This document shows, in pieces, positions 1 to 10,300 of a stretch of 25,366 nucleotides of DNA; the first letter of the stretch is position 1; every line of letters begins with the position of its first letter. The DNA comes from Asparagopsis taxiformis (lineage: Eukaryota > Rhodophyta > Florideophyceae > Bonnemaisoniales > Bonnemaisoniaceae): the NCBI GenBank assembly GCA_030407315.1, contig JALQPE010000999.1:1-25366 (forward strand), written 5' to 3'. Below the pieces are notes generated by a model. That model was not told the origin of the DNA. It worked only from the letters and a program-made list of their open reading frames with translations, and did no database searches. Position numbers and translations under genes: made by a program.

Positions 1-1018
1 TTGCTATGTCCTGGCTAACACTTTTTTTTCCAGCTCCGCGATCTTCTTCTTCTGCATTGATGCGACTCGCCATTAAATCGATGGATTCCGGCGGATGCAA
101 CTCTCTGCCCTCACGTCCCCCCATCTCCCACGCTATCGGGAATATGATGCCTCCATCACCAATAGCCTGACGTCGCGGGGGCGTTACGCGCATATTTGCA
201 CCAATGACACTCTGTTGTGACGAGGCCCGCACTCCGGCTGCTCTCTCCCCTCAGTACCACCTGACCGCCGATGATAGTTGGCATCCTGTGAACGTTGCTC
301 AGAACAACATCCCTTGCCGCTATCCTCGGGTCCCTGACTGCATTACCTGCTGGGGCTGATGTACTCGGCATAGTTGGCGCAGTGGGGGTCACAGCCTCCA
401 GTGGTCGGAACCCCCGGCTGGGACTCCGTCTGCAGCACCTCCGCATCTGCCAACCCGGGAGAACTACCTTTGCCATAGCTCTGCCGCAATTCCAACATGT
501 TTTTGAGCCCTATCATGTCATCATCATGATGTTCACTGTCCCCTGCGAGCACGCTTCCCTCGGTCAAGCCCCATCTCTCTCCGCGCCGTTCCTCCTTCCT
601 CACTTTCTCGCTGCGGATCCCCAGTTCTGCGCCGGTCCGTCTTGCGACTACCGGACCGCGGTTCAATGCTGCCGGTAGGCCCAGACCGCTTCTTCGCACG
701 GATTGTCGGGCACTCGATACAGCAGCTGCTGACCGGTTTTTCTGGAGGCCCGGAGGGTTTGGAGCTTTCTTCGCAATACGCTGCGGCATAATGAAGCCTT
801 CCCGGAAGCGATGGAAGGATTGAGTTGCACGAGATACAAAAAAGATTGCTGTATAGTGTCGGTAACCACAACGGTCTGCGATGAACGTTCAGGTCAGGTC
901 AAGTACCGGAGAATACGCCAACAGCCCAGATTGTATACGGTAGGCAGTCATCAACAGTATTTTCATGAGGTACAATTACAGCTGTCGAGCTAGGCCGCGA
1001 GCACCCTATGTCCGGAAG
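1..1018. other. Left flank, no supported gene
   Basis: All reading frames here are short and mutually overlapping, and no domain is recognisable. Two weak hints of decayed coding exist on the minus strand. One is a short lysine-rich, coiled-coil-like stretch at about 1-50 (MQKKKIAELEKKVLAR). The other is a frame ending at 156 that contains a CxxC pair (ECHWCKYAR), which could be a zinc-binding remnant of a transposase. Neither is long enough to call. The stretch ends where the first inverted core repeat begins. Confidence 0.4.
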
Positions 1019-1022
1019 ACGT

Positions 1023-1228
1023 CCTGATTTGAATTAAAATTTGGGCTATTCTCAAAACATGCACATGTAACATGTTTTTGAGATGGGGGGGGTGTGCCGT
1101 ACGACACAATCGCCCGCTGAAATCGATGTTTTTTCTGCATTTTTTTTTCTGCCCTGAATTGTAGAATTTCTGGGATGGACAGCAATGCAACTGAGCTGGA
1201 CATCCACCGGGCGTCCATTTCAACTTGG
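1023..1228 (-). repeat. Core repeat copy 1
   Basis: Reverse-complement copy of the ~205-bp interspersed repeat found eight times in this window. It retains the end motif (caaatcagg), an imperfect hairpin around acatgcacatgt, a mutated form of the GTGCCGTACGGCAC palindrome (GCCGTACGACAC here) and the left-end motif read backwards (catccaccgggcgtccattt). It is more diverged than the other copies, so probably older. Confidence 0.8.
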
Positions 1229-1446
1229 TCTTGTATTTTGCATCTGCACGCATAACAGCCCCAAGCGTCAGGTTCACTGCTCGGACGAAGTGCACCTGGA
1301 GTGTGAACGATTGGTTTTTGACAGGCGAGTACTGCCAATAGGTTTCACCCTGGACTAATGGTGGCTGGACATGCTGCATTATATGATATACTTCAACTCT
1401 GGAACGTAGCTTTATTTGTAGTCGAAATGAAAACATCTTTCGTACC

Positions 1447-2319
1447 CTAATTCCATGCTCTAAACGCTGTCCCATAATGAACGTAGAGCTCCTGCCCCGG
1501 ACAGATATCGCGGATTGCACGTACTACAATGATCTTCGGATTTTCTAGGTCCTTCGCCTTGAGCTTCTTCCCCGTCGAACCGCTGCTGTAGTTCTCGACA
1601 AACTCGACGTTGGCCATCCGCCTGGTGTCTTCCGCCGGAGTGTCCTCACCTCGCAAATACCGCGGGTCGTTGATGAACTGCGCCGAACAGAACGGAGCCG
1701 GAACAATCCAAATTGGATGCTCGATGTTTTCGTCGTCCTCCGCTGTTGCATACAGCTTGATGGCATACATCAAGAATGTTTCCTTCGTTATCGCCATGTG
1801 ACCCTCTCCGTACGCGAACCTCATCGACTCCTTGCTCATATCAGAGTACACAACAGTTCCGTAGTATGCACATACTTCGTCGCCAACATTAAATGTCTGT
1901 TCAGCGAAGAGCCTCTTCCTGCATTTGGATGCTTAATCAGCGATGGTCGAATGCTCAATTTTTTTCGCAACACAATCGTGTGCCCGCATCACGCGAGGGT
2001 TTTCAGTTTGCAACCAGCGGCGCAGGGAAGGTGGCCAATAATGTACCGGTTTTTCCATGTGCTCGTGCGACGCAATCGACTCTGGGCACAGCTGCCAGAG
2101 GTACTGCCGAATATATTTCGGGAACCTCTGGTACAGGGGAAGGCCAGGTGGGGGTTCGATGATCCTGCGTTCCCTCTGTGTACGCATCGTGACAGAGGGG
2201 GACGCCAAGAACTTCTCAGCACTCTGTTTCGCTTCTGTCGTGACCCTCATGTCAGTGTTGTTTGAAAGAATACACGTGACATGACTGCACACAGCTTTGG
2301 AAGCGATCGTGCCACACAC
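1447..2319 (-). pseudogene. Linker and SET-domain C-terminus of the methyltransferase gene
   Basis: One frame runs from about 2319 to 1447, interrupted only by a TAA at 1930-1932. After a ~110-residue linker (IIEPPPGLPLYQRFPKYIRQ) comes a SET-like order of motifs: RLFAEQTFNVGDEVCAYYGT (1864-1923), FINDPR (around 1663-1680), NVEFVENYS, and IRDICPGQELYVHYG (1470-1515) near the C-terminus. SET domains transfer methyl from SAM to protein lysines, usually histones. The canonical NHxxxPN motif appears as an altered FINDPR...ANVEF, so activity is uncertain even without the stop. The stop lies just upstream of RLFAEQ, within the first beta-strands of the domain. The domain has no ATG start of its own (first in-frame start-like codon is GTG), so it is best read as the tail of the upstream gene. 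Confidence 0.65.
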
Positions 2320-3420
2320 AATTTGTCCATGTCACTGCCGACGAAAACACGGTGCTCAGGCAAGCTCATAGCTGCTTTTCCCGTTGCGAAAGTGCCAGAG
2401 AATGGATCGACAACAATATCACCAGGCTGTGAATGCTGGCTGATCAACTCCATCATGAGAGCGACGCTCTTCTGCTCTGCACGAACTCTGACCGTAGCAC
2501 CGGTTGTGCTCCTTGTTCGCCACACCATCTCATTCGAATCGATGGCGGGCATATTGATGGTGACGTTGCACCACGCCGGGTACGTGCCGTCCATGTATCC
2601 GTGGTTCCTATAGGCCACCATCTCGCTTCCAGTCTTGAACGGAACACCTCGCTTCCAGAAGTGGATAGCGACCTCTGCCATGTTCATGCGTTGGTACCTC
2701 TTCCGCCCCGGCATTTGATAGAGGTGCCCAGGTAGCCGGACAAACAACAGAGGTACCTCGTCAACGAAGAAAACTGAATTCCGAACGACGTCCTCCTCCT
2801 CCTCGTCCTCCTCATCCGCACTTTCTTCGCCACTGTGCTGCGATGCTTCGGAGTCCGAATTCATGGACGTAACCTCTTCTTCATCCGGCCCGTCATCACT
2901 GGCAGCAGCATCGGTTGGGCCTTCTGACTGCGGTCCTTTGTACGTTTCCAAGTAATGGAACCATTCGTAGAACTGCAAAACGGAGCAGAACACGATGCCG
3001 TGGCCACCGGGGCGCAACAGCTCGTCAAACACTTCGATGCTAGCCTGCATATCTTCTGCAGTTAGCCTGTCGTACGAAGAGTTGGAATCGTTCCTCTTAC
3101 GACGAACATTGTAGGGCGGATCAGTCAGAATGAGCTGAACGTTGCCCGTGATGGCACGTGTTCTCGGCTCTCGTCGGCACTGACCAAATCTTCGAAAGGG
3201 ACGTCGTACACCCGGCAATACTGACTCATTTTCGAAAGAAAGTCCTTTGCGAGAGCCTGCCCTTCACTTTCCTGCTCTTCTGTCGCATGGGGTGACGGTG
3301 ACGGGAGAGACGGCCCTTGGGCAGTAAGACTGGTCCTCCCAGGCCAAGTTGAAGCCTGGTTGTGTGTCTTGTCGACGGAACCAAACCTCTCCCTCCTGTG
3401 TTGCGACGAGTGGGAGTGTC
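2290..3420 (-). pseudogene. Beta-class N6-adenine/N4-cytosine DNA methyltransferase domain
   Basis: The catalytic motif IV DPPYN is at 3108-3122, preceded by hydrophobic VQLILT. The SAM-binding motif I (DPFSGTFATGKAA) is at 2370-2408, near the end of the domain. Motif IV before motif I is the beta-class order of the N6_N4_Mtase family (CcrM, M.RsrI), which transfers methyl from SAM to exocyclic amino groups in DNA. Between them is a serine/acid-rich insert at about 2787-2930 (EESADEEDEEEED), then a likely target-recognition part (KTGSEMVAYRNHG). The frame containing DPPYN begins with TTG at 3218, which is not a credible start. The preceding coding (LAKDFLSKMSQYCRVYDVPF and onward) is in a different frame at about 3180-3290, so a frameshift or an intron separates them. 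Bacterial-type enzymes of this class are rare in eukaryotes. Catalytic residues look intact, but the gene is broken. Confidence 0.7.
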
Positions 3421-3429
3421 ATCAACCGG

Positions 3430-4637
3430 CTTGGGGACCTTTTCTGCGTCCGCGGCTTGTGGTGCCGGGCGGAGGACAGCCATAACGTCTTCGTCGAGGG
3501 TGTCAAAGTACGCTGGCAGCTTGTCCGGATTTCCGCTTGACAAGTATATTTCCAGCGCCCCCCAGCGGTCGGACTCCGGCCAGGTGTACAGGTCCGGGTT
3601 GACGATAAGAAACTGCAACCGGTCGAAGAACTTCCTCACAAGGTCCCTAAATGCACTGTGCTGCGCACTGGTTCTTGTCTCTACTTTTCCACCATATCCA
3701 TCAGGATGAGATAGGGGAGCTTTGTCGTGGTAGAGATCTAGCTTCTGCTCCATCGGTGCGAATAGACCTTCATCGAGCACGTCAAACCAATGCTCACTGC
3801 TGTCGAAAATGATGTACGGCGCCATCAACTCTTCGAAGCTGGAAAACTTTGCGGCGAAGGCCACATCGGTCCAAGCATGGTATAAAACCTGAACCACGTA
3901 ACAAGCTCGATTAGTGATTTTCCGATGGGCTGGGACGCGTGCGGCTTCGTTCCCCTCTTCGGCCGCGTCGCCTATTCGGCGACGCGGCAGGTTCTTGTTG
4001 TGATTTCGGATGATAGACAACGCTTGGAAATACATCAATACCTCGAACGTCTCCGGTGGAGCAAGAACGAAGGCGCTTGGTTCCCCGCGCTGCGGCGCCT
4101 GTAGTGGCGAAGGAAGCATGTTACATCCAATAAGGAAGGTCTCGGCACGATCCTAGAAAGGATGCAGTGCTCAACCCATTGCCCGATACGCTCATCCTGT
4201 CTTGAAAAACTCGGCAATGGTAATGCCAGACGAACAATCTGCTTGGCTCGCTCAACGTTCATCTCTGCCATGACGATTTCGGCAACATCCGCCTCGACTC
4301 CAGCATTCTTCGAACGACCGCTGAAGGCCATGCTGAGTCGACCTTGCAGCGCCGCAAATTGTTCTTCCGTGCCCTGCGTAACCCAAGCGCCAAGGTCCGC
4401 GTATGTGAAACCTCCCGGCTTGTCCGTCAAGTCTGCGAAACTTGAGTGGGCGAATAAATCCAGCAAGAGGCGGAGGAAGTCTTTGCCAGCGAGAGTAGTT
4501 TCGCGGGCGGCGCGACCTACGTTTCGACGTGTACCCATGTCACTAGAATCCTCCCAAGGGCTAGCGGGTTCGCGCAGAATTGGCACGGTTGCGTCGTCAA
4601 CGATCGGATTGCTGTTGCGCCTGCGCTTATTCGTCAT
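3430..4637 (-). pseudogene. N-terminal module of the methyltransferase-SET gene, function unknown
   Basis: Two open frames make up this part: 4160-4637 (start MTNKRRRNSN) and 3430-4155, where the second frame opens upstream of its first ATG at 4119 with DRAETFLIGCNM. A one-step frame change joins them near 4155. Features are a basic N-terminus, a mixed helical region (GKDFLRLLLDLFAHSSF, then AEIVMAEMNVERAKQIVRLA) and an aromatic-rich second half (YVVQVLYHAWTDVAF, EHWFDVLDEG, LYTWPESDRWGALEIYL). I do not recognise a family. The composition is that of a real globular protein rather than a chance ORF. The last ~60 codons of the 3226-4119 frame look non-coding, because coding-like sequence moves to another frame near 3420. 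Confidence 0.55.
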
Positions 4638-4978
4638 AATGGAATGAGTGGAAATTCGGTACAGGATGGCGACCGCTCGGCGAGACAGTCAAATTTGACG
4701 ACGTATCTCGTGACGTTTGCACTCTTTCGTGAGGAACACTGGTTGATATCGAACGGAACAGAGTATACGGGTACACAGCACTGGAAAGGTCTTGAAACCC
4801 GTAACCGGTGTAGGTAATAAGTTGTGACGGATACGTGGTAGAGAAAACTTTTAAAAAGATTGTGATTCCTTGTCTTTGAGTGTTGTACTGCACGGCCGCC
4901 ATGGCGGCTGTGACTACAGTCACATAGGTTGTCACAGGTGCATCACGCTTACCAGGTGAGCGACATCCGGACGGCCAC
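4638..4978. promoter_or_regulatory. Upstream region of the methyltransferase-SET gene
   Basis: This is the ~340 bp between the gene's ATG (4637, minus strand) and the right inverted repeat, so the promoter should lie here. I see no clear TATA box at a standard distance and no other reading frame worth calling. The assignment rests on position only. Confidence 0.3.
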
Positions 4979-5167
4979 TGGACATGGGGATGTCCAGCTC
5001 AGATGCATTGCTGGCCAGCCCAGAAATTGTAATATTTCGGGCAGAAAAAATATTGCAAAAAACATCGATTTGGGCGGTCGATTGTGCCGTACGGCACACC
5101 CCCATCTTAAAAACATGTTCACATGTGCATGTTTTTGAGAATAGCCCAAATTTTAATTCAAATCAGG
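4979..5167 (+). repeat. Core repeat copy 2
   Basis: Plus-strand copy of the interspersed repeat. It has GGATGTCCAGCTCAGATG at its left, CCAGCCCAGAAATT, the perfect palindrome TGTGCCGTACGGCACA, the AAAAACATG...CATGTTTTT hairpin and the terminal caaatcagg. It lies inverted to copy 1 across the methyltransferase-SET gene. Confidence 0.85.
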
Positions 5168-5462
5168 ATGCAGATATTCGCCTTCTAGCATTGTCAGAAC
5201 ACATTCGTATAACCACATTTGGAGAACCTGAGCCCAGAGCTATCGGTTTTGGCGGGAGCTAAGCCATATCTCATATAATCAGTAACTACTTCCCGCCAGC
5301 TGAGTGGTGGAACCCCTGCTATTTCTACCAACGAGACATACGGGGTGTCAACTCGGCAATCGTATATGATTTGGGTGCTAAATTTATTCAAGAGACGAAT
5401 GGGCTTCGAAAAGGAGCCCAGCAACGTCTTCTTGTGATCCATGGGTATAGGACTACTCTATT
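5168..5462. other. Intergenic, nothing recognised
   Basis: Short frames only; no repeat, RNA gene or domain that I can support. Confidence 0.4.
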
Positions 5463-5775
5463 CTTCTCCAGGCTTCCACCATAGCCTCCTCCACCACCTC
5501 CGTTAATGGATCGAATATCCGAACCGCACCTCAACATGCTTTTCTTCTCATCCATGGGTACTGACATCTCCGAGATGTGAGTCACATGTTCTCCAGGCTT
5601 CCACCATAGCCTCCTCCACCTCCGTTAATGGAAAGAATATCCGAACCGGACCTGAACATGTGTTTCTTCTCATCCATGGGTACTGACATCTCACATGTTC
5701 TCAACATGTGAGATGTCAGTACCGGAGAAGTTCTCCAGGCTTCCTCCGTAGCCACCTCCTCCACCTCCGTCTGTG
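5463..5775. repeat. Minisatellite-like tandem repeat (~110-125 bp unit, 2.4 copies)
   Basis: Unit 1 (about 5463-5587), unit 2 (about 5588-5728) and a partial unit 3 (from about 5729) each begin TTCTCCAGGCTTC. Units 1 and 2 share CACCATAGCCTCC, CGTTAATGGA, TATCCGAACCG and CATCCATGGGTACTGACATC. On the minus strand both units give a repeated peptide (MSVPMDEKK, INGGGGGYGGSLE), so the array could be a fragment of a glycine-rich repeat protein. The frame is short and has no start outside the array. Confidence 0.7.
5679..5723. repeat. Perfect hairpin, 21-bp stem with 3-nt loop
   Basis: The stem 5679-5699 (begins GGTACTGACATCTCACATG) is exactly complementary to 5703-5723, with loop CTC at 5700-5702. 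It sits at the junction of two minisatellite units. It is probably a palindromic duplication, and would form a very stable RNA or DNA hairpin. Confidence 0.9.
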
Positions 5776-6300
5776 GGAATCAACACAACATCACCACTGC
5801 GTCTTACCTCACATCCACATCTCTCCGGGATGAAAACGGACGGACGACATAGGGTTTGTAGACGTTTAGAATCTTGTTAGAAAAAAGTAAACGAAAGAGA
5901 ACTTCTCTTTCATTGAATGACATCTCGTCCCTGTCGCAATATGTTCCATTTTCAATTTCTCGGGTTGCACACCCATCATGGGTGATGAAGGCCTGGATCG
6001 AACCCTCCGAGGGTCTTCGATGGATAGGACAGATAGTGGAAGGCTTTAAGCCTGTGACCAAGCGGCTATTGATTGTTGGAGGAGAAATTACAGAGGAAAT
6101 ATAGCTGAGTACGGTGCTCGCGATAGCTGTTAGGTTAAAGTCAAATATGGTTTTCGATTATTTTCGTACGGAAATGCCTTGGAAAGACGATGCTTTGTCG
6201 TTCTCTTGGAGGGAGTCCGTTGCATTGCACTCAATTCGAGAGCATCGTCATGAAGGAGAGGATTCTTTCTGCTTGTTAGAATCGGTTTAGAGCAGATAGC
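5776..6300. other. Intergenic, nothing recognised
   Basis: Contains overlapping short frames on both strands without family resemblance. It ends at core repeat copy 3. Confidence 0.4.
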
Positions 6301-6966
6301 TATTGCATTACTGGCCAGCCCAGAAATTGTAGAATTTCGGGCACAAAAAATTGTAAAAACCTTGATTTCAGCGGGTCGATTGTGCCGTACGGCACACCCC
6401 CATCTCAAACATGTTCACATGTGCATGTTTTTGAGAATAGCCCAAATTTTAATTCAAATCAGGGTGTCTAATTTGGCCACAACGGCCCCAGGCACCGGCC
6501 GCCGCCCCGAGCGGGGTCATCACTGGCTTCTGTAAGCACTAACTGTGAGGCTAAATGGCGCCGAAAGATGGGTCGATTCCAGGCTTCAAGCCTAAGTTAT
6601 GCTAGGGAGAAATCTTCTTCCGTGTTTCATAATGGTCCCGCCTTACTCCCTCAACACAAACAATACTCACCCATCACGTTACTCATATTCCGTGCACTTT
6701 ATATTAGTAGTGAACCCGCCTGCTTAGTTGCTGCAATGCGTGGATGTAGGCAGCACACGACCAACCTGAAATGGACGTCCGGTGGATGTCCAGCTCAGAT
6801 GCACTGCTGGCCAGCCCAGAAATTGTAGAATTTCGGGCACAAAAAGTATTGCAAATAACCTTGATTTCGGCGGGTCGAATGTGCCGTACGGCACACACCC
6901 ATCTCAAAAACATGTTCACATGTGCATGTTTTTGAGAATAGCCCAAATTTTAACTCAAATCAGGGT
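6301..6966 (+). repeat. Paired-repeat block A: core copies 3 and 4 with a 295-bp spacer
   Basis: Core copy 3 is at 6301-6466 (its left end is missing) and core copy 4 at 6762-6966 (full, starts CCAACCTGAAATGGACGTCC). The 295-bp spacer begins TCTAATTTGGCCACAACGGC and contains the GCCCCGAGCGGGG hairpin, a tRNA B-box-like site lacking one T (GGTCGATTCC, 6571-6580) and ACCCGCCTGCTTAGTT. Block B at 11518-12222 has the same composition and spacer length. The pair sits immediately upstream of the ParB/dioxygenase gene. Confidence 0.85.
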
Positions 6967-7307
6967 GTTCCCCGGATAAAGGGGTGCTCGCAGCCGCCCC
7001 AAAAGCCGCCTAGCTTGACAGCTGTAATTTTAACACATTACACATCAAGGACACTGCCTGCTTCACGCCACCTCGTCAGGTTTCGAGTGCCCGACTCGGG
7101 CCCGTTCCGAACGGACACTCACATCTCGATTGCCTGTCTTGCATTCCAGCGGTCACGATAGGTGTGTACCTAACAAAATTTCGGTTGTATTGTGTTATTA
7201 TTTCCAGCGATTGGCGTTCACGACCATTCTTCAACGTGAATCATACCATCCACATCACTCGAATACGTCAACGTCAACCATCTCTTTTCCTTTCCAACTC
7301 AACAACC
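6967..7307 (+). promoter_or_regulatory. Upstream/5' untranslated region of the ParB-dioxygenase gene
   Basis: This stretch lies between repeat block A and the first ATG of the large gene. It ends in a pyrimidine-rich leader (CTCTTTTCCTTTCCAACTC, about 7282-7300) followed by aacaacc just before the ATG. No convincing TATA box was found. The reading frame of the gene remains open up to 7164, but without another ATG in good context. Confidence 0.4.
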
Positions 7308-10300
7308 ATGGCGGATACGCATTTCAGCAGTTTGTTTTCAACGGTTTGCGGCGATCAAGTGAGCGCGTCAGCGGAGTCGCGCGGACTCAAGCGCGGCGTC
7401 GATGTCGACTTGTTTGCGGACGTGGACGGTGCGGCTGTGCATATTGGGACGGCTTCGGTGAGCACTGCTGGTGGCGATGTTGGCCTTCCGCGCACGCTGC
7501 ACAACCACAAGCTGCCGGAAACCGACGAGGCGGACTATATCGTCGTGCGCAACATTGCGACTAAGGACAAGTTCAAGGACCTCCCGTTCCCGTACATGTT
7601 TGATGGCGCCGAGGGACCGCCGGAGACGATGGGTGGAGCATACGCCGCGGCGTTTTACCCTTGGGATACTCGGATGATGCGCCCCGCTGCGGAGGATGGC
7701 CCTAGCGACATTCGTACCCCTGCTGCAGCGTCAAACTTCAACGCAGCGACGAACCAGGCCAGCTCGGGACGGATGCCCAGTACCGGTCCAGCAGGCGAAA
7801 TCACTGGTTCGGGGGGTACGAAGCATCCAGCACGCTCCATCCCGGTTTCGGGAGGCACGAAGCGCCCTGCTCGCTCTGGAGGCACGAAGCACCCTGCTCG
7901 CTCCAACGTCACCGAAGCTACTACGCAGGACATAACCGAGGTGGACGACGAACCGGAGGTGGCGGAAAGCATTCGTGAGCAGCAGGGGACTACGGTGCCC
8001 AAGTTTGTGACGTCGGATTACGTCGGAGAAGGAGCGACTGTGTTGGTGAGGCAGCTAGTGGAACCGGCCGTGACCCTTCGCGATGTGAAAGAAGACCACG
8101 TGGAGGACCTGCGCAACAATATGTTGGCTGTGGGGTATGTGAGCTCTTCGCGTATCACTGTGACGGTGCTGAGGTCGCAGAACACGCATCTGCCCGCCGA
8201 CACGCGTCTGTTCCAGAATGGCAAATTCCATGCCAATGCGAACGTGACCGTGATCGACGGACTGCATCGTCTCAATGCTATGCATAGCATTGCGGATGAC
8301 TTCACGCGCCTCACCCGTATGCACAGAACCAAGCTGCCACAGGACGCAAACCGCTTGCGCTGGGTTACTCAGCCTCTGGATGTGTACTACCTTCGCCGCA
8401 AGGACGACAGTGATCTTCAGCCTCATGAGATCATCCACAAGAGTGCAGAGTCGAACCATACGACTGGGACGCAACTGACGGAGCGCTCCCTGGTTCGAAT
8501 CTTGTCGTCCATCCAGCAGTTCATCCGTACGATTGCTGTTGGAAATAACGTGGAAAACGCTGGCGACTTGCGTGAGTCTGATGTCATCCGAACATTGTTC
8601 GAGGCGCAGTTCATGGGGATGATGAATTCAACGAACACGGCCCGGCGGTGGACGCGTTTGGCTATAGCAACGCTGAAGCATCCTGTTCTCGACGAAGTGT
8701 TGCGTGAGCTGAACAATTCCGAGCGCCGCAACGAGATTGGGATAACGCACCTGGACCACAAGATAGTGCGCGAGTTGCTGGAAGAAAACTTTGTCTTCGT
8801 CTTGCGTGGTCTTTCGGAGTACTTGAACCCTGCTCATGGTGGACGTCCGGATGGACGCTTTGACGTGAACGACTTCTATACATACGTCCGTCGCGTGACT
8901 GCAATCGCAAATTCTCTGTACGCTGCGTATGGGCGCCCAAAGAGTATTATGCGCAAGTCATTTCTGAGCACAGAGATGGCAATTGGGTCGGTTAAGCAGC
9001 CGAAGGAGTTGCAATGGCATCTCACCAATGCCATTGCAATGTATAGAGGGGACGACCGGAGCAGTGAGGTTCGAATGCGACGGAGAACCACGCGTTTACA
9101 GGATTTGGAAACGAACATGAAAGAGTTTTTCAATCCGACATTGAAGAAGAAGACTAAGGCTCGACGCAAACGCCGCCCTTCTGCTGCCAATGTGAGACTC
9201 ACTCAGAAGAAGCAGCGGAATGTCGAACATGAGCCTGCTTCGCATGGCATCCGCCGCCGTTCACAGCGACTTCGCTCGACGGGAAGCACACGCCTCGAGG
9301 AAGAACAGCCGGATGCGGTACAACAATCCGCCGGGGAAGAAGAGCAGGCCGTTGTTGATAAACCCACCGATCAACAACAAGCCACTGTTTCCGGTGATGA
9401 GGGTGACGAAGACTCCGCCCGCTCCCCCGATTCTGCCGTTGAGATTGTCCCCCAAGATAACCAACGTGCTGGTGCGACTCCCTCCAACCAAGAATCTGTC
9501 CATACCGCTTCGGACGAGGAAGACAAACAGGGTGCAGACGAGGGCCAAGTCGAAAGCAAGGGGGTCCGCGAAGTGACAATTACATTCACTGTTCCGGAAG
9601 GAGTGGAAGTCGATGAAGACGGTTACATCGTTCGTGACTCTCCTTCGGAACACGACCTCCTGTTCGACGACCGTATGCCATCTCTTCCCGACGATTTCGA
9701 AGTCAAAGACCGAGCCGAAGGGCATCATCTGGCGCAGCGTCCCGCGGACGTCATCGCATCGGTGAGGGTTGGCTGTCTGCCCCCGATTGAGCTCAGGTTG
9801 TTATTGGAGAGTGTGGAAATCGATGAGGAGGGCAGAGAGGTGAGGTATTTGAAGCAAGTGGCGATGGACCCTGTGTTTGAGGGGCTGCATATTCCGGAAC
9901 AACATCGGGCTCGTCATCTTGTTTTCGAGATCGACACCATCTATCCGATGTTTTTCGCAGCGTGGAAGATGGCTGCCAAGGCGATGTGTGAGCCTACATC
10001 GACGTTTCTACCCTCGAGGCTGGACTTCGCCCAGGTTGCGCGAATGTCTACAAGCTGGAAGGATTCGTATGAGGCCGGCACTGGTATGGCGTACTTCCAC
10101 AATTGCCGAACGGAAATCAACGAGCGAGGGTATACGGTGATGCACAATTTCGCGGATGTAAGCTACCTCGATGCGTCGGACAAGTTCCCATTTGACTTGG
10201 GTCTCATGGAAGAAATTCCTAACCAGGAATTGTTTCGGTACTTATTGGGAACATGGGAGGGGGAGGAGGTGCACAAGGACCCTGGGAACCGGCAGCTGTG

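Larger units (their letters stand above)
1447..4637 (-). pseudogene. Broken gene: unknown N-terminus + beta-class DNA amino-methyltransferase + SET domain
   Basis: Several consecutive minus-strand open frames appear to be pieces of one protein of roughly 1050 residues. They run from a well-placed ATG at 4637 (first residues MTNKRRRNSN, a basic nuclear-signal-like start) to the stop at 1447. Coding-looking sequence switches frame near 4120-4160, near 3400-3430, near 3140-3190 and near 2310, and an in-frame TAA lies at 1930-1932 inside the SET domain. The order is unknown helical region, methyltransferase motif IV (DPPYN), an acidic insert, motif I, a linker and SET. Short introns could explain one or two changes: a TTTCTAG acceptor-like site sits near 4155. 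The stop inside a conserved domain argues for decay. Fusion of a bacterial-type adenine/cytosine N-methylase with a histone-methylase fold would be unusual. Each domain is annotated separately below. Confidence 0.6.
1023..5167. mobile_element. Putative DNA transposon-like unit with ~200-bp terminal inverted repeats carrying a methyltransferase-SET gene
   Basis: The two ends are inverted copies of one repeat: minus-strand copy at 1023-1228 and plus-strand copy at 4979-5167. In both, the outermost bases are CCTGATTTGAATT read inward, and the inner part contains the GTGCCGTACGGCAC-type palindrome and the TGGACATCC/GGATGTCCA motif. The single broken gene between them is on the minus strand. I see no transposase in this unit and no convincing target-site duplication (left flank ends gaagacgt, right flank begins atgcagat). 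It could be a non-autonomous element with cargo, or a chance arrangement of two interspersed repeats around a host gene. The inverted geometry is seen; the element status is inference. Confidence 0.45.

Noticed and set aside
295..678. 127-residue plus-strand frame in the left flank
   Set aside because: No domain, starts inside overlapping frames of both strands, and has no coding-like continuity.
3264..3506. 80-residue frame containing EVWFRRQDTQPGFNLAWEDQ as the true methyltransferase linker
   Set aside because: Locally protein-like, but it stops before the methyltransferase. The third frame (LPSPSPHATEEQESEGQALA leading to KDFLSKMSQYCR) connects better, so the choice of linker frame stays open.
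4949..5149. Antisense frame of the core repeats (GYSQKHAHVNMFLRWGCAVR), seen again in nearly every copy
   Set aside because: It repeats only because the DNA repeats. It starts at TTG, runs through the palindromes and varies by indels between copies, so it is not a protein family.
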